A DNA stretch of 64,000 nt, taken from positions 249,501-313,500 of the forward strand of contig NC_008255.1 in assembly GCF_000014145.1 (NCBI RefSeq), read 5' to 3'. Position 1 is the stretch's first letter. Every line of letters begins with the position of its first letter. The notes under the pieces are model-generated. The model saw only the letters and a list, made by a program, of their open reading frames with translations, ran no database searches and had not been told where the DNA came from. Of the stretch, positions 35,452-45,791 are shown piece after piece. This DNA is from Cytophaga hutchinsonii ATCC 33406 (GTDB taxonomy: Bacteria > Bacteroidota > Bacteroidia > Cytophagales > Cytophagaceae). Position numbers and translations under genes: made by a program.

Positions 35452-36222
35452 ATGAAAAAAGCATTCATATTTAATCCTGTGGTGTGGGGAATGTATGTTC
35501 TGATACTATTTTTATCCTGTATAAAAGACAAAGAAACGATTATGCCCTCTAGTCAAAAACAATCTACGCCGGAAGACCTGCAGGAGAACCTGAGCGGGAA
35601 GTGGATTGTAAACAAGGATCCCTTACCTAATACAAGGGAAATATCTACATTTACATTTTTTGAATTTTCGGCTGAAAAAAAATTTATTGTTTTTACGCAG
35701 GATACAATTTATTTCGGGACATATAGTATCAATAGCAGTCTTGATACAATTACATTGCCGGGTTTAGGTATTCTCGCTATTCACACATTAGATGCAGCTG
35801 TTTTTAATTTTTCCTTAAAACAGGAAGGTGAAGATAATTTCAATAAACTTTTTACGACGTTTGAAGATCCAACAATTCCTTCTTCTGTGCAAACGGATTT
35901 ATTGTGTAAAAAAATGTGGACGATTAACTGGCAATATAAAGATGTACCGGATCGTGATACAATTTATTTTGACGGCAGCAATTGGCTGACAAGTATAGAT
36001 ATTTATTTTTCGAGAAACGGAACATATTTTCTGCATAATGTAGTAGAGGGCGGAAATAATATAAATTCGATAAAAACATGGAGCTGGCAGGATGTTAGCG
36101 AAACAGCTATTTTAGCAGGCAGTCCGGAACCTATAAGAGTAATGAAGTTAACAGATACAGAATTTTACTATTCATTTAAAGATGGTGCAGGCGATACCTA
36201 TTATGCATCAGCCAGCAGATGA
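35452..36222 (+). CDS. Lipocalin-like lipoprotein, unknown
   Basis: 256 residues with a lipoprotein signal (VVWGMYVLILFLSC, then IKDKET). The mature part reads as two successive beta-rich halves, each opening with a Trp-containing motif (LSGKWIVNK and CKKMWTINWQYK), resembling paired lipocalin-like domains common in Bacteroidota lipoproteins. No catalytic signature. Function unknown. Confidence 0.78.
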   Translation: MKKAFIFNPVVWGMYVLILFLSCIKDKETIMPSSQKQSTPEDLQENLSGKWIVNKDPLPNTREISTFTFFEFSAEKKFIVFTQDTIYFGTYSINSSLDTITLPGLGILAIHTLDAAVFNFSLKQEGEDNFNKLFTTFEDPTIPSSVQTDLLCKKMWTINWQYKDVPDRDTIYFDGSNWLTSIDIYFSRNGTYFLHNVVEGGNNINSIKTWSWQDVSETAILAGSPEPIRVMKLTDTEFYYSFKDGAGDTYYASASR

Positions 36223-36307
36223 TTGACTGGCATGGTATTATTGTCTGTATGTAACGATGGCGTTTTTAATTCCGGGTACCATGTAACTGGTACTGGCGCC
36301 AGGTGGA

Positions 36308-36769
36308 TCAATCCATCCATTCAAACAAATTCTTTGGATTATATTCAAGCTCAAACTTTTGAATGAATTCCAGATATTCTTCTTTGAATGTTCTTTTCTT
36401 ATGGTGTTCCTTTTGATTCATGATGTAAGCGATTACCTGATTCAGGTTAGAATGGCTGTACGAAAAAGCACCATAACCTTCCTGCCATTGAAATGCATAC
36501 GGGGATAATTTCTTATCCTTTATAAATGATGAAGAAGATTTTTTTAACTCTCTGATTAAATCAGAGAGGCAACACGATGGTTTCATCCCGATTAGAATAT
36601 GTATGTGATCAGGCATACCATTTATTGCCAAAAGTTTTTGTCCGTTATTCTGAATAAATCCTGTCATGTATTTGTGCAATTCATTTTCCCATGAGGGATG
36701 AATAAGACTATTTCTTCCTTTAACTGCAAAAACAATCTGAATATACATTTGCGAAAAAGTACCCGGCAT
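36308..36769 (-). CDS. REP-associated/IS200-type tyrosine transposase (RAYT, Y1_Tnp)
   Basis: 153 residues with the HUH nuclease motif DHIHIL (about residue 54), the opening YIQIVFAVKGRNSLI, and the C-terminal helix with the nucleophile Tyr region QVIAYIMNQKEHHKKRTF. Family proteins nick and join single-stranded DNA hairpins. Lone genes of this type in Bacteroidota usually lack IS200 ends. Two REP-like palindromes lie upstream, consistent with a RAYT. Length is normal and the gene seems intact. Confidence 0.93.
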   Translation of the reverse strand: MPGTFSQMYIQIVFAVKGRNSLIHPSWENELHKYMTGFIQNNGQKLLAINGMPDHIHILIGMKPSCCLSDLIRELKKSSSSFIKDKKLSPYAFQWQEGYGAFSYSHSNLNQVIAYIMNQKEHHKKRTFKEEYLEFIQKFELEYNPKNLFEWMD

Positions 36770-36890
36770 ATATGAAAAATTAAAATGTAAAAAATAATGT
36801 GTTGTGATTGTAAAGATATGAAAAAATATTTATTGCGCTCTTCGAGCGCGCGCGTATGTGTTGGTTGGTTATTTGTTGCTATAAATATTT

Positions 36891-36920
36891 GACCCCTGCC
36901 GGGGTCAGTACGAAGATGGA
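36891..36920 (+). repeat. REP-like palindrome, copy 1
   Basis: GACCCCTGCCGGGGTC forms a 6-bp GC hairpin, followed by AGTACGAAGATGGA. 27 of 30 positions match the copy 160 bp downstream. It lies about 120 bp upstream of the RAYT gene. A further small hairpin, GCGCTCTTCGAGCGC, is at 36835-36849. Confidence 0.75.
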
Positions 36921-37050
36921 AGGTTTCGTTGTAATTAATATGTTGCAGCTATATTGGTAACATGTAATAACATTAATTTTTGTTGAATACGACACACGCA
37001 TATATATGATCGGATTTTCTATCCATCACCACTTTTTATTATTGCGTCAT

Positions 37051-37080
37051 GACCCCTGCCGGGGTCAGTGCGGAGATCGA
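37051..37080 (+). repeat. REP-like palindrome, copy 2
   Basis: Same palindrome followed by AGTGCGGAGATCGA, in direct orientation to copy 1. The remaining intergenic DNA (36770-37253) holds no gene I can support. Confidence 0.75.
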
Positions 37081-37253
37081 AATCTATTGCTCAATTCGAT
37101 TCATTTGTATGGGTAGAGTGGGTGGTTGGCCGATGGCACAACAGCGAGGTGAGTGGGTGGTTAGGTGAGAAGTGATGAACGTCAACAGCAGTGAAAAGTA
37201 CTGAAAGCTAACATGGGGAAATACCGGAGGATATTACCAACTGGGCAAGACAA

Positions 37254-37886
37254 TTAAGTTAGACTTCTATGTGTTTGTTCAGGTAAACGATGCAAATGAA
37301 AGGATAATTTTAAAATAAAAAGGTAATACCCAAATTGACCTAAAATTGAAACTCTATTTTCACTTAATTCATTTTTCATTTCAGCTAGTTCTTCAACATA
37401 TATTGTACTTACATCATCTAAGTAGGCTATATATTCTTCACCATCTTCACCAGGCAAATAAAAGAGATTGGTATAATGCTGGCTTTTTACAGCTTTTATT
37501 AATTGATCAACCTCTTTAACAATTGCAGTATCTATACATTCTATGAATGCTGAAAGCTTTATGACTTTAGCGACCATTACCTTCTTTGGAATATCTCTAG
37601 TGTTATTATCGTCCATATCACATGTGTTGGATAACAAAATGACATCATAATAAACCTTTTCGAATTCAGCTGTTTTGTCGTTCCAATCTGGAAATCTTAT
37701 TTCCCTTACTAAGTCTCCTTGAAGAAAATATTCATGCGGACTTGCTGTATAAAAATCAGTATAAATTTTATCTGAATTTTCACCGGTAAATTGTTTAAGG
37801 GCGTTAACTAACCTATTTTTTCCTTGTTCAGTTAGTTCCTTAGGAAGAAGTGCATGAATATCATCTAATTTAAAATTCTCCATCAA
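37254..37886 (-). CDS. Unknown protein, third gene of the TIGR04255 operon
   Basis: 210 residues, soluble, acidic. The most striking segment is YYDVILLSNTCDMDDNNTRD, in which a hydrophobic strand leads to S-x-T-C-D. Similar hydrophobic-(S)xxCD motifs occur in several phage- and island-borne proteins of unknown function, but I cannot name a family. A helical start (IHALLPKELTEQGKNRLVNALKQF) and a Tyr-rich middle are present. It starts 3 nt after the stop of the gene before it. Confidence 0.75.
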   Translation of the reverse strand: MMENFKLDDIHALLPKELTEQGKNRLVNALKQFTGENSDKIYTDFYTASPHEYFLQGDLVREIRFPDWNDKTAEFEKVYYDVILLSNTCDMDDNNTRDIPKKVMVAKVIKLSAFIECIDTAIVKEVDQLIKAVKSQHYTNLFYLPGEDGEEYIAYLDDVSTIYVEELAEMKNELSENRVSILGQFGYYLFILKLSFHLHRLPEQTHRSLT

Positions 37887-37889
37887 AAA

Positions 37890-38267
37890 TTATCTGCGAT
37901 TTTTTAATGTTGGAGTTTTTTTACCACTTAATTTTAATGCCATATGTAATGCTCTTAAAGGTTCTCCTGAAAGTGGTTCGGACCCTTTGAAAATGTTATT
38001 AGAAATCGAAATGATTATTGGATTATTAACTCCTATATTAAATCTAGATGCATAATAACCCTTATCAAAATTTATCAAAATTGCATTGTTTCCAATTACA
38101 GTATAATTTTTGCCAGCATCTGATAAAATAAAATATGATGAACTATCTACCATGCTACTAGATGTAATTTGCATAGCATTCATATGTAACGTCAAACTTG
38201 GCGTAGGATTTTCTCTAATGGTTAATTTAGGAATAGTCAAAGATCCATATTCTATACATGTTCCCAT
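37890..38267 (-). CDS. Unknown protein, second gene of the TIGR04255 operon
   Basis: 125 residues, beta-rich, Ser/Asn/Ile-rich, no signal peptide or membrane segment. Contains SSSMVDSSSYFILSD and ALHMALKLSGKKTPTLKNRR (basic C-tail). No family recognised. It begins 2 nt after the TIGR04255 gene and ends 3 nt before the next, so translation is probably coupled. Confidence 0.75.
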   Translation of the reverse strand: MGTCIEYGSLTIPKLTIRENPTPSLTLHMNAMQITSSSMVDSSSYFILSDAGKNYTVIGNNAILINFDKGYYASRFNIGVNNPIIISISNNIFKGSEPLSGEPLRALHMALKLSGKKTPTLKNRR

Positions 38268-38269
38268 AG

Positions 38270-39004
38270 TTATTTGATTTTTGCTTTGAATGAATCTGAA
38301 GCTATTTTAATAAATGCATTTCTAGCACTATCATGTGCTTCTTGAATTAAATCTGTCAATTTAATACTACTATCAATATTAGAAGCTAAACAATTACTTT
38401 CGACAATTACTTTTTTTGAACTATCTGCTATATTATTATTCAAAATAGTTTTCAAAGAAAGTTGCTTATTAGGTTTAATAAGATAATTACTATTAAATAC
38501 ATGTGATATTTCCTGCCCTTGTCCGAAGTCTTTCATTTGAGGTAAAAACACTAAATAATCTGACAAAGCCTCTCCTTCTTCTATGTCAAAATTATTTATA
38601 AATATCATTTGCGCACTTATTAATCCTTTACCTAAGCCCATCTCCAAATAAGGATTGATACAATCTTCAATAACTTTAGGTAAAAATATATCCCAACCTA
38701 AATAATGATTTAATGAGTGAAATGAAATATAATTTTGCGCCATTAATATGGCATATTTTTGATCTTTGGTTTTAAAAACCATCTGAGTTTCTCCAGGCAA
38801 TACTTCTGATTTATTTAGCCCTTCTTTAACATTAATATTGAAATTCAGTTGGAACGGTTTGATTTCTTGTTTTATCTCATAACCATTTGTTTTTATAGCG
38901 TTATAATACTCTGCAAAAAAAGTTAAATCCCATGGAGTGTTCTGTTCGGGATCAAATCTAAAAGCACAAACGGCTTCAGTAATTTTATGATTTTGAAATT
39001 CCAT
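38270..39004 (-). CDS. TIGR04255 family protein
   Basis: 244 residues matching the pattern of TIGR04255, a sporadically distributed family: opening KITEAVCAFRFDPEQNTPWD, a central TKDQKYAILMAQNYISFHSL, then GWDIFLPKVIEDCINPYLE. The role of the family is unknown. Its patchy occurrence and neighbours point to mobile-island functions. First gene of a three-gene operon next to a RAYT and REP-like repeats, in notably AT-rich DNA. Confidence 0.85.
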   Translation of the reverse strand: MEFQNHKITEAVCAFRFDPEQNTPWDLTFFAEYYNAIKTNGYEIKQEIKPFQLNFNINVKEGLNKSEVLPGETQMVFKTKDQKYAILMAQNYISFHSLNHYLGWDIFLPKVIEDCINPYLEMGLGKGLISAQMIFINNFDIEEGEALSDYLVFLPQMKDFGQGQEISHVFNSNYLIKPNKQLSLKTILNNNIADSSKKVIVESNCLASNIDSSIKLTDLIQEAHDSARNAFIKIASDSFKAKIK

Positions 39005-39600
39005 TGTATGGAAATGACTTCTATTTAAATTATGAGATATAAATCACTAATATTTGAGCAATTCTAAACTTAGTGAGCATTCTTGTTTTAATAATTATAC
39101 GACAAGTTGCTAAAATTGTTATCTAATCCAAAATATTACACATTATCTTTATCAATAATTATTGATAAACGAATTTAGACTTGACTTTATAAAAACATCG
39201 ATTTAGAGATAAAATAACGGATTTATTTTTTTAAAATATTGGTAATTTACCATTTAAGAGTGTTTTATGTCCCAATGGAATTAGGTTTTAGGTAAGATAT
39301 TTTTTAAATTATGTTAATAAAATATTATTAACTTACATAATAAAAAAATAATCAATTATAAGATTATGAACTATAAGTTTACAATGTTAATAATGATAAA
39401 TTTCTCTGTAATTATAAAAACTTCAATTAATAGATGTGTATTACCTATTTAATTATGTGAAAATTTGCATAAATCCTAACTTTAAGAGGTATGGGTAAGC
39501 AATCATCAATTTATTTATTCAGTTATTTAATACTTTGATAACTTATAAACTTGCTTATAAATTATGGTCGAACCTTCCCCCTAGGATTTCTCCCAAAATT
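39005..39600. other. Very AT-rich gap upstream of the TIGR04255 operon
   Basis: About 600 bp of strongly A+T-rich DNA with many homopolymer words and no ORF of note. 39353-39386 resembles the repeat arm at 50714-50739 (ATTATAAGATTATGAACTAT against ATTATAAATTATGAGCTATA). It holds the promoters of the TIGR04255 operon and of the thi operon. Confidence 0.55.
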
Positions 39601-39624
39601 TCCGTTAATTGTACTTAATACGCA

Positions 39625-39722
39625 CACGCTTTAGGGGTGTCACGGTGAATACCATTTAATCGCGACTGAGATCATACCCTTTGAACCTGATCAGGCTGAT
39701 ACCTGCGAAAGGAAAAAGTACA
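39625..39722 (+). promoter_or_regulatory. TPP riboswitch (THI element)
   Basis: Conserved elements in order: GGGGTG (39634-39639), GACTGAGATCATACCC (39664-39679), TTTGAACCTGATCAGG (39680-39695) and GATACCTGCGAAAGGA, the hallmark of the thiamine pyrophosphate aptamer. It lies about 100 nt before thiS. Downstream, GAACAC (39723-39728) and GTGTTC (39748-39753) can pair and may form part of the expression platform. High TPP is expected to lower expression of the whole operon. Confidence 0.96.
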
Positions 39723-39818
39723 GAACACCTATCCATTACAGTCCATAGTGTGTTCCTCTCAATCGCCGTTCCCCGTCCCGTTAAGGCTTGTTGCTTTATA
39801 ACTTAATTATTCAGTGTA

Positions 39819-40022
39819 ATGAACGTTATTGTCAACAACAAAACCGTAGAGCTGCCCGATGCCGCCGGCATCAACGCTTTACTGGCTCAGCTCAACATTA
39901 CTTCTCCGCAGGGAATTGCCATTGCTATTAACGAGCAGGTACTTCCGAAATCGGAGTGGGAAAGCTGTACGTTGAAAAACAATGACGCGGTATTACTTAT
40001 TCGTGCTACTCAAGGAGGATAA
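39819..40022 (+). CDS. thiS: Sulfur carrier protein ThiS
   Basis: 67-residue ubiquitin-like carrier ending in the required Gly-Gly (ATQGG). ThiF adenylates the terminal carboxylate, and sulfur is then loaded as thiocarboxylate for ThiG. It contains GIAIAINEQVLPKSEW and NNDAVLLIRATQGG. The last codons overlap the GGAGG used by thiC, giving tight coupling (3-nt gap). Confidence 0.96.
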   Translation: MNVIVNNKTVELPDAAGINALLAQLNITSPQGIAIAINEQVLPKSEWESCTLKNNDAVLLIRATQGG

Positions 40023-41918
<1,896 letters not shown>

Positions 41919-42093
41919 GCGGAAGGCGTAAAGCCTAAGGCTAAACGCTACACCGTGGTCTGTGGCACACAGAACACATTAGTTAGGATGATGGCCTGTG
42001 AGCCACGGGCCATGGTGACACTGGCGTCAGATAGTTAGATTTAAGAAACGATAAAAGCTTTAGGCGTTCAGCCTTTAGCGTTAAGCAAAAAAG
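41919..42093 (+). repeat. Intercistronic inverted-repeat element (thiC-thiD)
   Basis: Left arm 41919-41949 begins directly after the thiC stop and is built of AAGCC/CTAA words. Right arm 42055-42086 is its degenerate inverse (18 of 24 positions complementary in the best stretch), ending 7 nt before the thiD ATG. Inside lies a second, 22-bp imperfect inverted repeat (41951-41972 with 41996-42017) differing mainly by G-U-compatible changes. The spacer could fold into one large hairpin. Confidence 0.75.
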
Positions 42094-42843
42094 ATGTACG
42101 CACCTTTAGAAAAACCATACGTTCTCTCCATCGCCGGCCTGGATCCGACAGCAGGCGCGGGTATTCTTGCGGATGTGAAAACATTTACGGCAACGGGGAG
42201 TTACGGCTTTGCTGTAGCAACCTGTTTAACGGCGCAGACAGAAGATACCTGTGAGCATGTACAATGGTTTTCTGTAAAGGAGATTACAACGCAGTTGAAA
42301 CCGCTGCTTGAAAATTATCCGATCGCAGTAACCAAACTGGGTGCCATGAAAGATCTGGTAATGACTGAAGCGCTGATTGATTTTGTGCTTGAGTATAATC
42401 CGGACATGAAGTTTGTGCTGGATCCGATCTTAAGTACGTCTTCAGGAAAAGAGTTTATGAAACTGAATGCGGATATTAAAGAACTGCTTTCAAAAGTTTA
42501 TCTGCTTACGCCGAACTATCCGGAAATACAGATGCTGACAGAAAATCAGAATGCGCTGGAAGCGGCCATGGTTTTATCCATGCATACAAATGTGTATCTG
42601 AAGGGCGGTCATTCCAACGAAGAGATTCTGGTGGATCGGTTGTTTGTAGAAGGCGTTATGACGGAATTTCCGAAGCAGCGTAATGCAATTGCAAAAAAAC
42701 ACGGCAGCGGTTGTGTACTTTCTTCTTCAATAGCATCATTTCTTGCACAGGGAAAATCATTAGCTGAAGCAAGTGAAGAAGCAGCCAAATACATGTGCGG
42801 CTTTTTCAGTTCTACAGAAACAAAATTAGGAATACATCAATAA
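42094..42843 (+). CDS. thiD: Hydroxymethylpyrimidine (phosphate) kinase ThiD
   Basis: 249-residue ribokinase-fold kinase phosphorylating HMP-P to HMP-PP. Substrate loop: SIAGLDPTAGAGILADVKTF. Anion-hole/catalytic motif: KHGSGCVLSSSIASFLAQG, with Cys next to the catalytic loop. Standard length. It reads on 6 nt into thiE. Confidence 0.95.
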   Translation: MYAPLEKPYVLSIAGLDPTAGAGILADVKTFTATGSYGFAVATCLTAQTEDTCEHVQWFSVKEITTQLKPLLENYPIAVTKLGAMKDLVMTEALIDFVLEYNPDMKFVLDPILSTSSGKEFMKLNADIKELLSKVYLLTPNYPEIQMLTENQNALEAAMVLSMHTNVYLKGGHSNEEILVDRLFVEGVMTEFPKQRNAIAKKHGSGCVLSSSIASFLAQGKSLAEASEEAAKYMCGFFSSTETKLGIHQ

Positions 42844-42849
42844 AAACGA

Positions 42850-43461
42850 ATGAATATTTCAAACCTACATTATATTACGGATACCACACAAGGACTGGAA
42901 CCTTTATTAAAGGCAGGCCTGAACTGGGTGCAGCTGCGTGTGAAAAACCGTAACGAAAAAGAAATGTACAACCTGGCAGATTCGTTTGTTGCGCTGTGCG
43001 AAAAATACAAAGCGTATTCCATCATCAACGATTATCCGAAACTGGCCAGACGTGTGGGCGCCGATGGCGTACACCTGGGTAAAGAAGATATGTCGCCGGC
43101 CGAAGCGCGTGCGTTGCTCGGTAAAGATTTTATCATTGGAGGAACAGCAAACACGTTCGAAGATGTTGAAGGATTGTACGAAGCGGGTGTAGACTACGTA
43201 GGACTGGGTCCGCTGCGTTTCACAGAAACAAAAAAGAATTTAAGTCCGGTGCTGGGCTTAGAAGGATATAACGAAATTATGCAAAGCTGTCAGGCAAACA
43301 GCATCCGTACTCCGATCATTGCAATCGGCGGCATTGCAGTGGAAGACCTTGCAGCGCTGTATGATATGGGTTTGCACGGAGTAGCAGTATCCGCGGCGAT
43401 ACGGAAAGCGCAGAATCCGGCAGCGGCGGTGAAGGCTTTTCTGGCGGTGAATGCGTTGTAG
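42850..43461 (+). CDS. thiE: Thiamine-phosphate synthase ThiE
   Basis: 203-residue TIM barrel joining HMP-PP and thiazole phosphate. Visible motifs: WVQLRVKNRN (substrate diphosphate), INDYPKLARRVGADGVHLGKEDM, GLGPLRFTETK and AIGGIAVEDL, all in the usual order. Preceded 6 nt upstream by the thiD stop. Confidence 0.95.
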   Translation: MNISNLHYITDTTQGLEPLLKAGLNWVQLRVKNRNEKEMYNLADSFVALCEKYKAYSIINDYPKLARRVGADGVHLGKEDMSPAEARALLGKDFIIGGTANTFEDVEGLYEAGVDYVGLGPLRFTETKKNLSPVLGLEGYNEIMQSCQANSIRTPIIAIGGIAVEDLAALYDMGLHGVAVSAAIRKAQNPAAAVKAFLAVNAL

Positions 43462-43623
43462 ATTGCTTAAGGCCTAAAGCCTAATGCCAAAAGCTTTTGG
43501 CTGTAACCGTAATTTGTAATACTAAAATATAGATACTTAAAAGTAGTTTCTATTTGCATCATATGCTGATTTAGTGCTCAAAAGCCTTGCACTTTAAGCC
43601 TTCTGCCTTAAGCCAAAAAAACT
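43462..43623 (+). repeat. Intercistronic inverted-repeat element (thiE-thiG)
   Basis: Left arm 43464-43497 (TTAAGGCCTAAAGCCTAATG) starts 2 nt after the thiE stop. The inverse right arm 43582-43614 (ACTTTAAGCCTTCTGCCTTA) ends 9 nt before the thiG ATG. About 22 of 32 positions are complementary. The ~85-bp centre is unlike that of the thiC-thiD element. Confidence 0.72.
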
Positions 43624-44400
43624 ATGAGTGATCAATTAAAAATAGCCGACAAAACATTCACCTCCCGCTTATTTACCGGAACCGGTAAGTTTGCTACGGG
43701 AGAAGAAATGTTTCATGCGCTGCAGGCCTCCGGCTCCGAGCTGGTGACGGTTGCACTGCGCAGAATAGATATAGATGGCCAGGAAGATGATATTCTGAAA
43801 TGGCTGAAAAAAGGGAATTTCAATTTATTGCCGAATACGTCCGGCGCGCGTAATGCCAAGGAAGCGGTGTTTGCGGCAACCCTTGCGCGTGAAGCGTTAG
43901 GAACAAACTGGTTGAAATTAGAGATTCATCCCGATCCGAAATATTTAATGCCGGATCCGATTGAAACATTGAAGGCGGCAGAAGAACTGGTGAAAGCAGG
44001 CTTTGTGGTGCTGCCTTATATACATGCCGATCCGGTATTGTGTAAACGTCTGGAAGAAGTTGGCTGTGCAGCAGTGATGCCGCTTGGTTCGCCTATCGGT
44101 AGCAACAAAGGATTGCGCACACGCGATTTTCTGGAAATAATTATTGAACAAAGCAATGTGCCTGTTATTGTGGATGCCGGAATCGGCGCGCCTTCACAGG
44201 CTGCCGAAGCAATGGAGCTCGGTGCAGCGGCGGTGCTTGTTAACACAGCAATGGCTGTTGCCGGCGACACCAAAGCCATGGGTAAAGCCTTTGGTATGGC
44301 TGTTGAAGCCGGACGTATGGCGCATCTGGCGAAACTTGCTCCGGTAAGCAATGCAGCACATGCAAGCAGTCCGCTGTTATCCTTTCTGAACGATTTATAA
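43624..44400 (+). CDS. thiG: Thiazole synthase ThiG
   Basis: 258-residue TIM-barrel enzyme forming thiazole phosphate from DXP, dehydroglycine and ThiS thiocarboxylate. Contains [16 protein letters not shown], the [14 protein letters not shown] segment, [25 protein letters not shown] and [20 protein letters not shown]. It ends 2 nt before thiH. Confidence 0.96.
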   Translation: MSDQLKIADKTFTSRLFTGTGKFATGEEMFHALQASGSELVTVALRRIDIDGQEDDILKWLKKGNFNLLPNTSGARNAKEAVFAATLAREALGTNWLKLEIHPDPKYLMPDPIETLKAAEELVKAGFVVLPYIHADPVLCKRLEEVGCAAVMPLGSPIGSNKGLRTRDFLEIIIEQSNVPVIVDAGIGAPSQAAEAMELGAAAVLVNTAMAVAGDTKAMGKAFGMAVEAGRMAHLAKLAPVSNAAHASSPLLSFLNDL

Positions 44401-44402
44401 AA

Positions 44403-45518
44403 ATGTCACAGTTTAAAGAAATCTTTGATCAGTATTCCTGGGATGAAGTATATGCTTCTATCTACGCTAAAAAAGCGCTGGATGTAGAACGTGCCTTGTC
44501 TAAAGAGAATCTGGATCTGGAAGATTTCAAAGCATTGGTTTCTCCCGCTGCCGCTGCGTATTTGCCTGCTATGGCCGAACGCAGTCATCAGCGTACCTTA
44601 CAGCGCTTCGGTAAAACGATGCAGATGTATGTGCCTTTGTATCTTTCGAACGAGTGCCAGAACATTTGTACTTACTGTGGTTTCAGCATGGATAATAAAC
44701 TGCTGCGTAAAACCTTAAAGGACGAAGAGATTATCCGTGAAGCAAAAGCCATTAAAGAAATGGGTTTTGATCACGTGCTGCTGGTAACGGGTGAAGCGAA
44801 TCAGATGGTTGGCGTGCCGTATTTAAAACATGCGATTGAACTATTGCGTCCATACTTTGCACAGATCTCGATTGAAGTGCAGCCGCTGGATGAAGATGAA
44901 TATAAAACACTGATTGATGCCGGAGCTTACGCCGTATTGGTGTATCAGGAAACGTATCATCAGGAAGAATATAAAACACATCATCCAAAAGGAAAGAAAT
45001 CAAATTTCTATTACCGTCTGGATACGCCGGACCGTGCGGCACGCGCAGGTGTAGATAAGTTGGGCCTGGGTGTATTAATCGGTCTGGAAGACTGGCGGGT
45101 AGATAGTTTCTTTACAGCACTTCACTTGAATTACTTAGAGAAACAATACTGGCAAACGAAATATTCCCTGTCGTTTCCCCGCTTGCGTCCGTATGTGGGT
45201 AACACCGAACCGAAAGTAATTATGAACGATCGCGAACTGGTGCAATTGATTTGCGCGTACCGTTTGTTCGATCAGGAATTAGAACTATCCATTTCGACAC
45301 GCGAAACCGAAGCGTTCCGGAATCACATTATAAAATTAGGCATCACGTCCATAAGCGCTGGCTCAAAAACAAATCCGGGCGGCTATGTGGTAGAGAAAGA
45401 ATCGCTTGAACAGTTCGAGATCTCCGACGACCGCACTCCACAACAGATAGCAACAATGCTGAAAGGCGCGGGCTACGAACCGGTGTGGAAGGATTGGGCC
45501 CAGGCGTATGATGTGTAA
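44403..45518 (+). CDS. thiH: Dehydroglycine synthase ThiH (radical SAM)
   Basis: 371-residue radical SAM tyrosine lyase that supplies dehydroglycine to ThiG. The Fe-S motif is CQNICTYC (about residues 82-89). It contains GFDHVLLVTGEA and SFPRLRPY, typical of ThiH. Presence of ThiH instead of ThiO indicates the tyrosine-dependent, oxygen-sensitive route. Confidence 0.95.
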   Translation: MSQFKEIFDQYSWDEVYASIYAKKALDVERALSKENLDLEDFKALVSPAAAAYLPAMAERSHQRTLQRFGKTMQMYVPLYLSNECQNICTYCGFSMDNKLLRKTLKDEEIIREAKAIKEMGFDHVLLVTGEANQMVGVPYLKHAIELLRPYFAQISIEVQPLDEDEYKTLIDAGAYAVLVYQETYHQEEYKTHHPKGKKSNFYYRLDTPDRAARAGVDKLGLGVLIGLEDWRVDSFFTALHLNYLEKQYWQTKYSLSFPRLRPYVGNTEPKVIMNDRELVQLICAYRLFDQELELSISTRETEAFRNHIIKLGITSISAGSKTNPGGYVVEKESLEQFEISDDRTPQQIATMLKGAGYEPVWKDWAQAYDV

Positions 45519-45791
45519 TTGAAGGTTCGACGGAGAAACGCTTAAAGCGTAAAGCTAAATGCTTAAAGCTTTTAGCAGCAGAGATAAACTTTCGCACGGG
45601 TACTTGTGTTAACTTAACCATCACATAAATGTGGCGGACCGCGCAGCCTATCTGATAATTAACATCTGCCGCGCTTCCCGCCACAGCGGGACCGTTGGCT
45701 TTAGCCAATGGATGGCAAGATTAAAATTACAATTACAGATTAGATATTTCACGCCTTAAGCTTTCCGCATTAGGCTTTAAGCTTTTAAAAA
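45519..45791 (+). repeat. Intercistronic inverted-repeat element (thiH-thiF)
   Basis: Left arm 45538-45574 (CTTAAAGCGTAAAGCTAAAT) and inverse right arm 45751-45786 (CCTTAAGCTTTCCGCATTAG), the latter 5 nt before the thiF ATG. The centre holds a smaller inverted repeat, GTGGCGG (45631-45637) with CCGCCAC (45678-45684). Longest of the three elements in the operon. Confidence 0.72.

Noticed and set aside
36308-36769. Complete IS200 insertion sequence
   Set aside because: Only the transposase is present; no subterminal left and right end hairpins directly flank it, and the REP-like copies lie on one side, so a RAYT is the better reading.
39625-39722. Riboswitch for another ligand (cobalamin, SAM)
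   Set aside because: The CTGAGA...ACCTGATC...TACCTGCGAAAGGA order is specific to the TPP aptamer, and thiamine genes follow.
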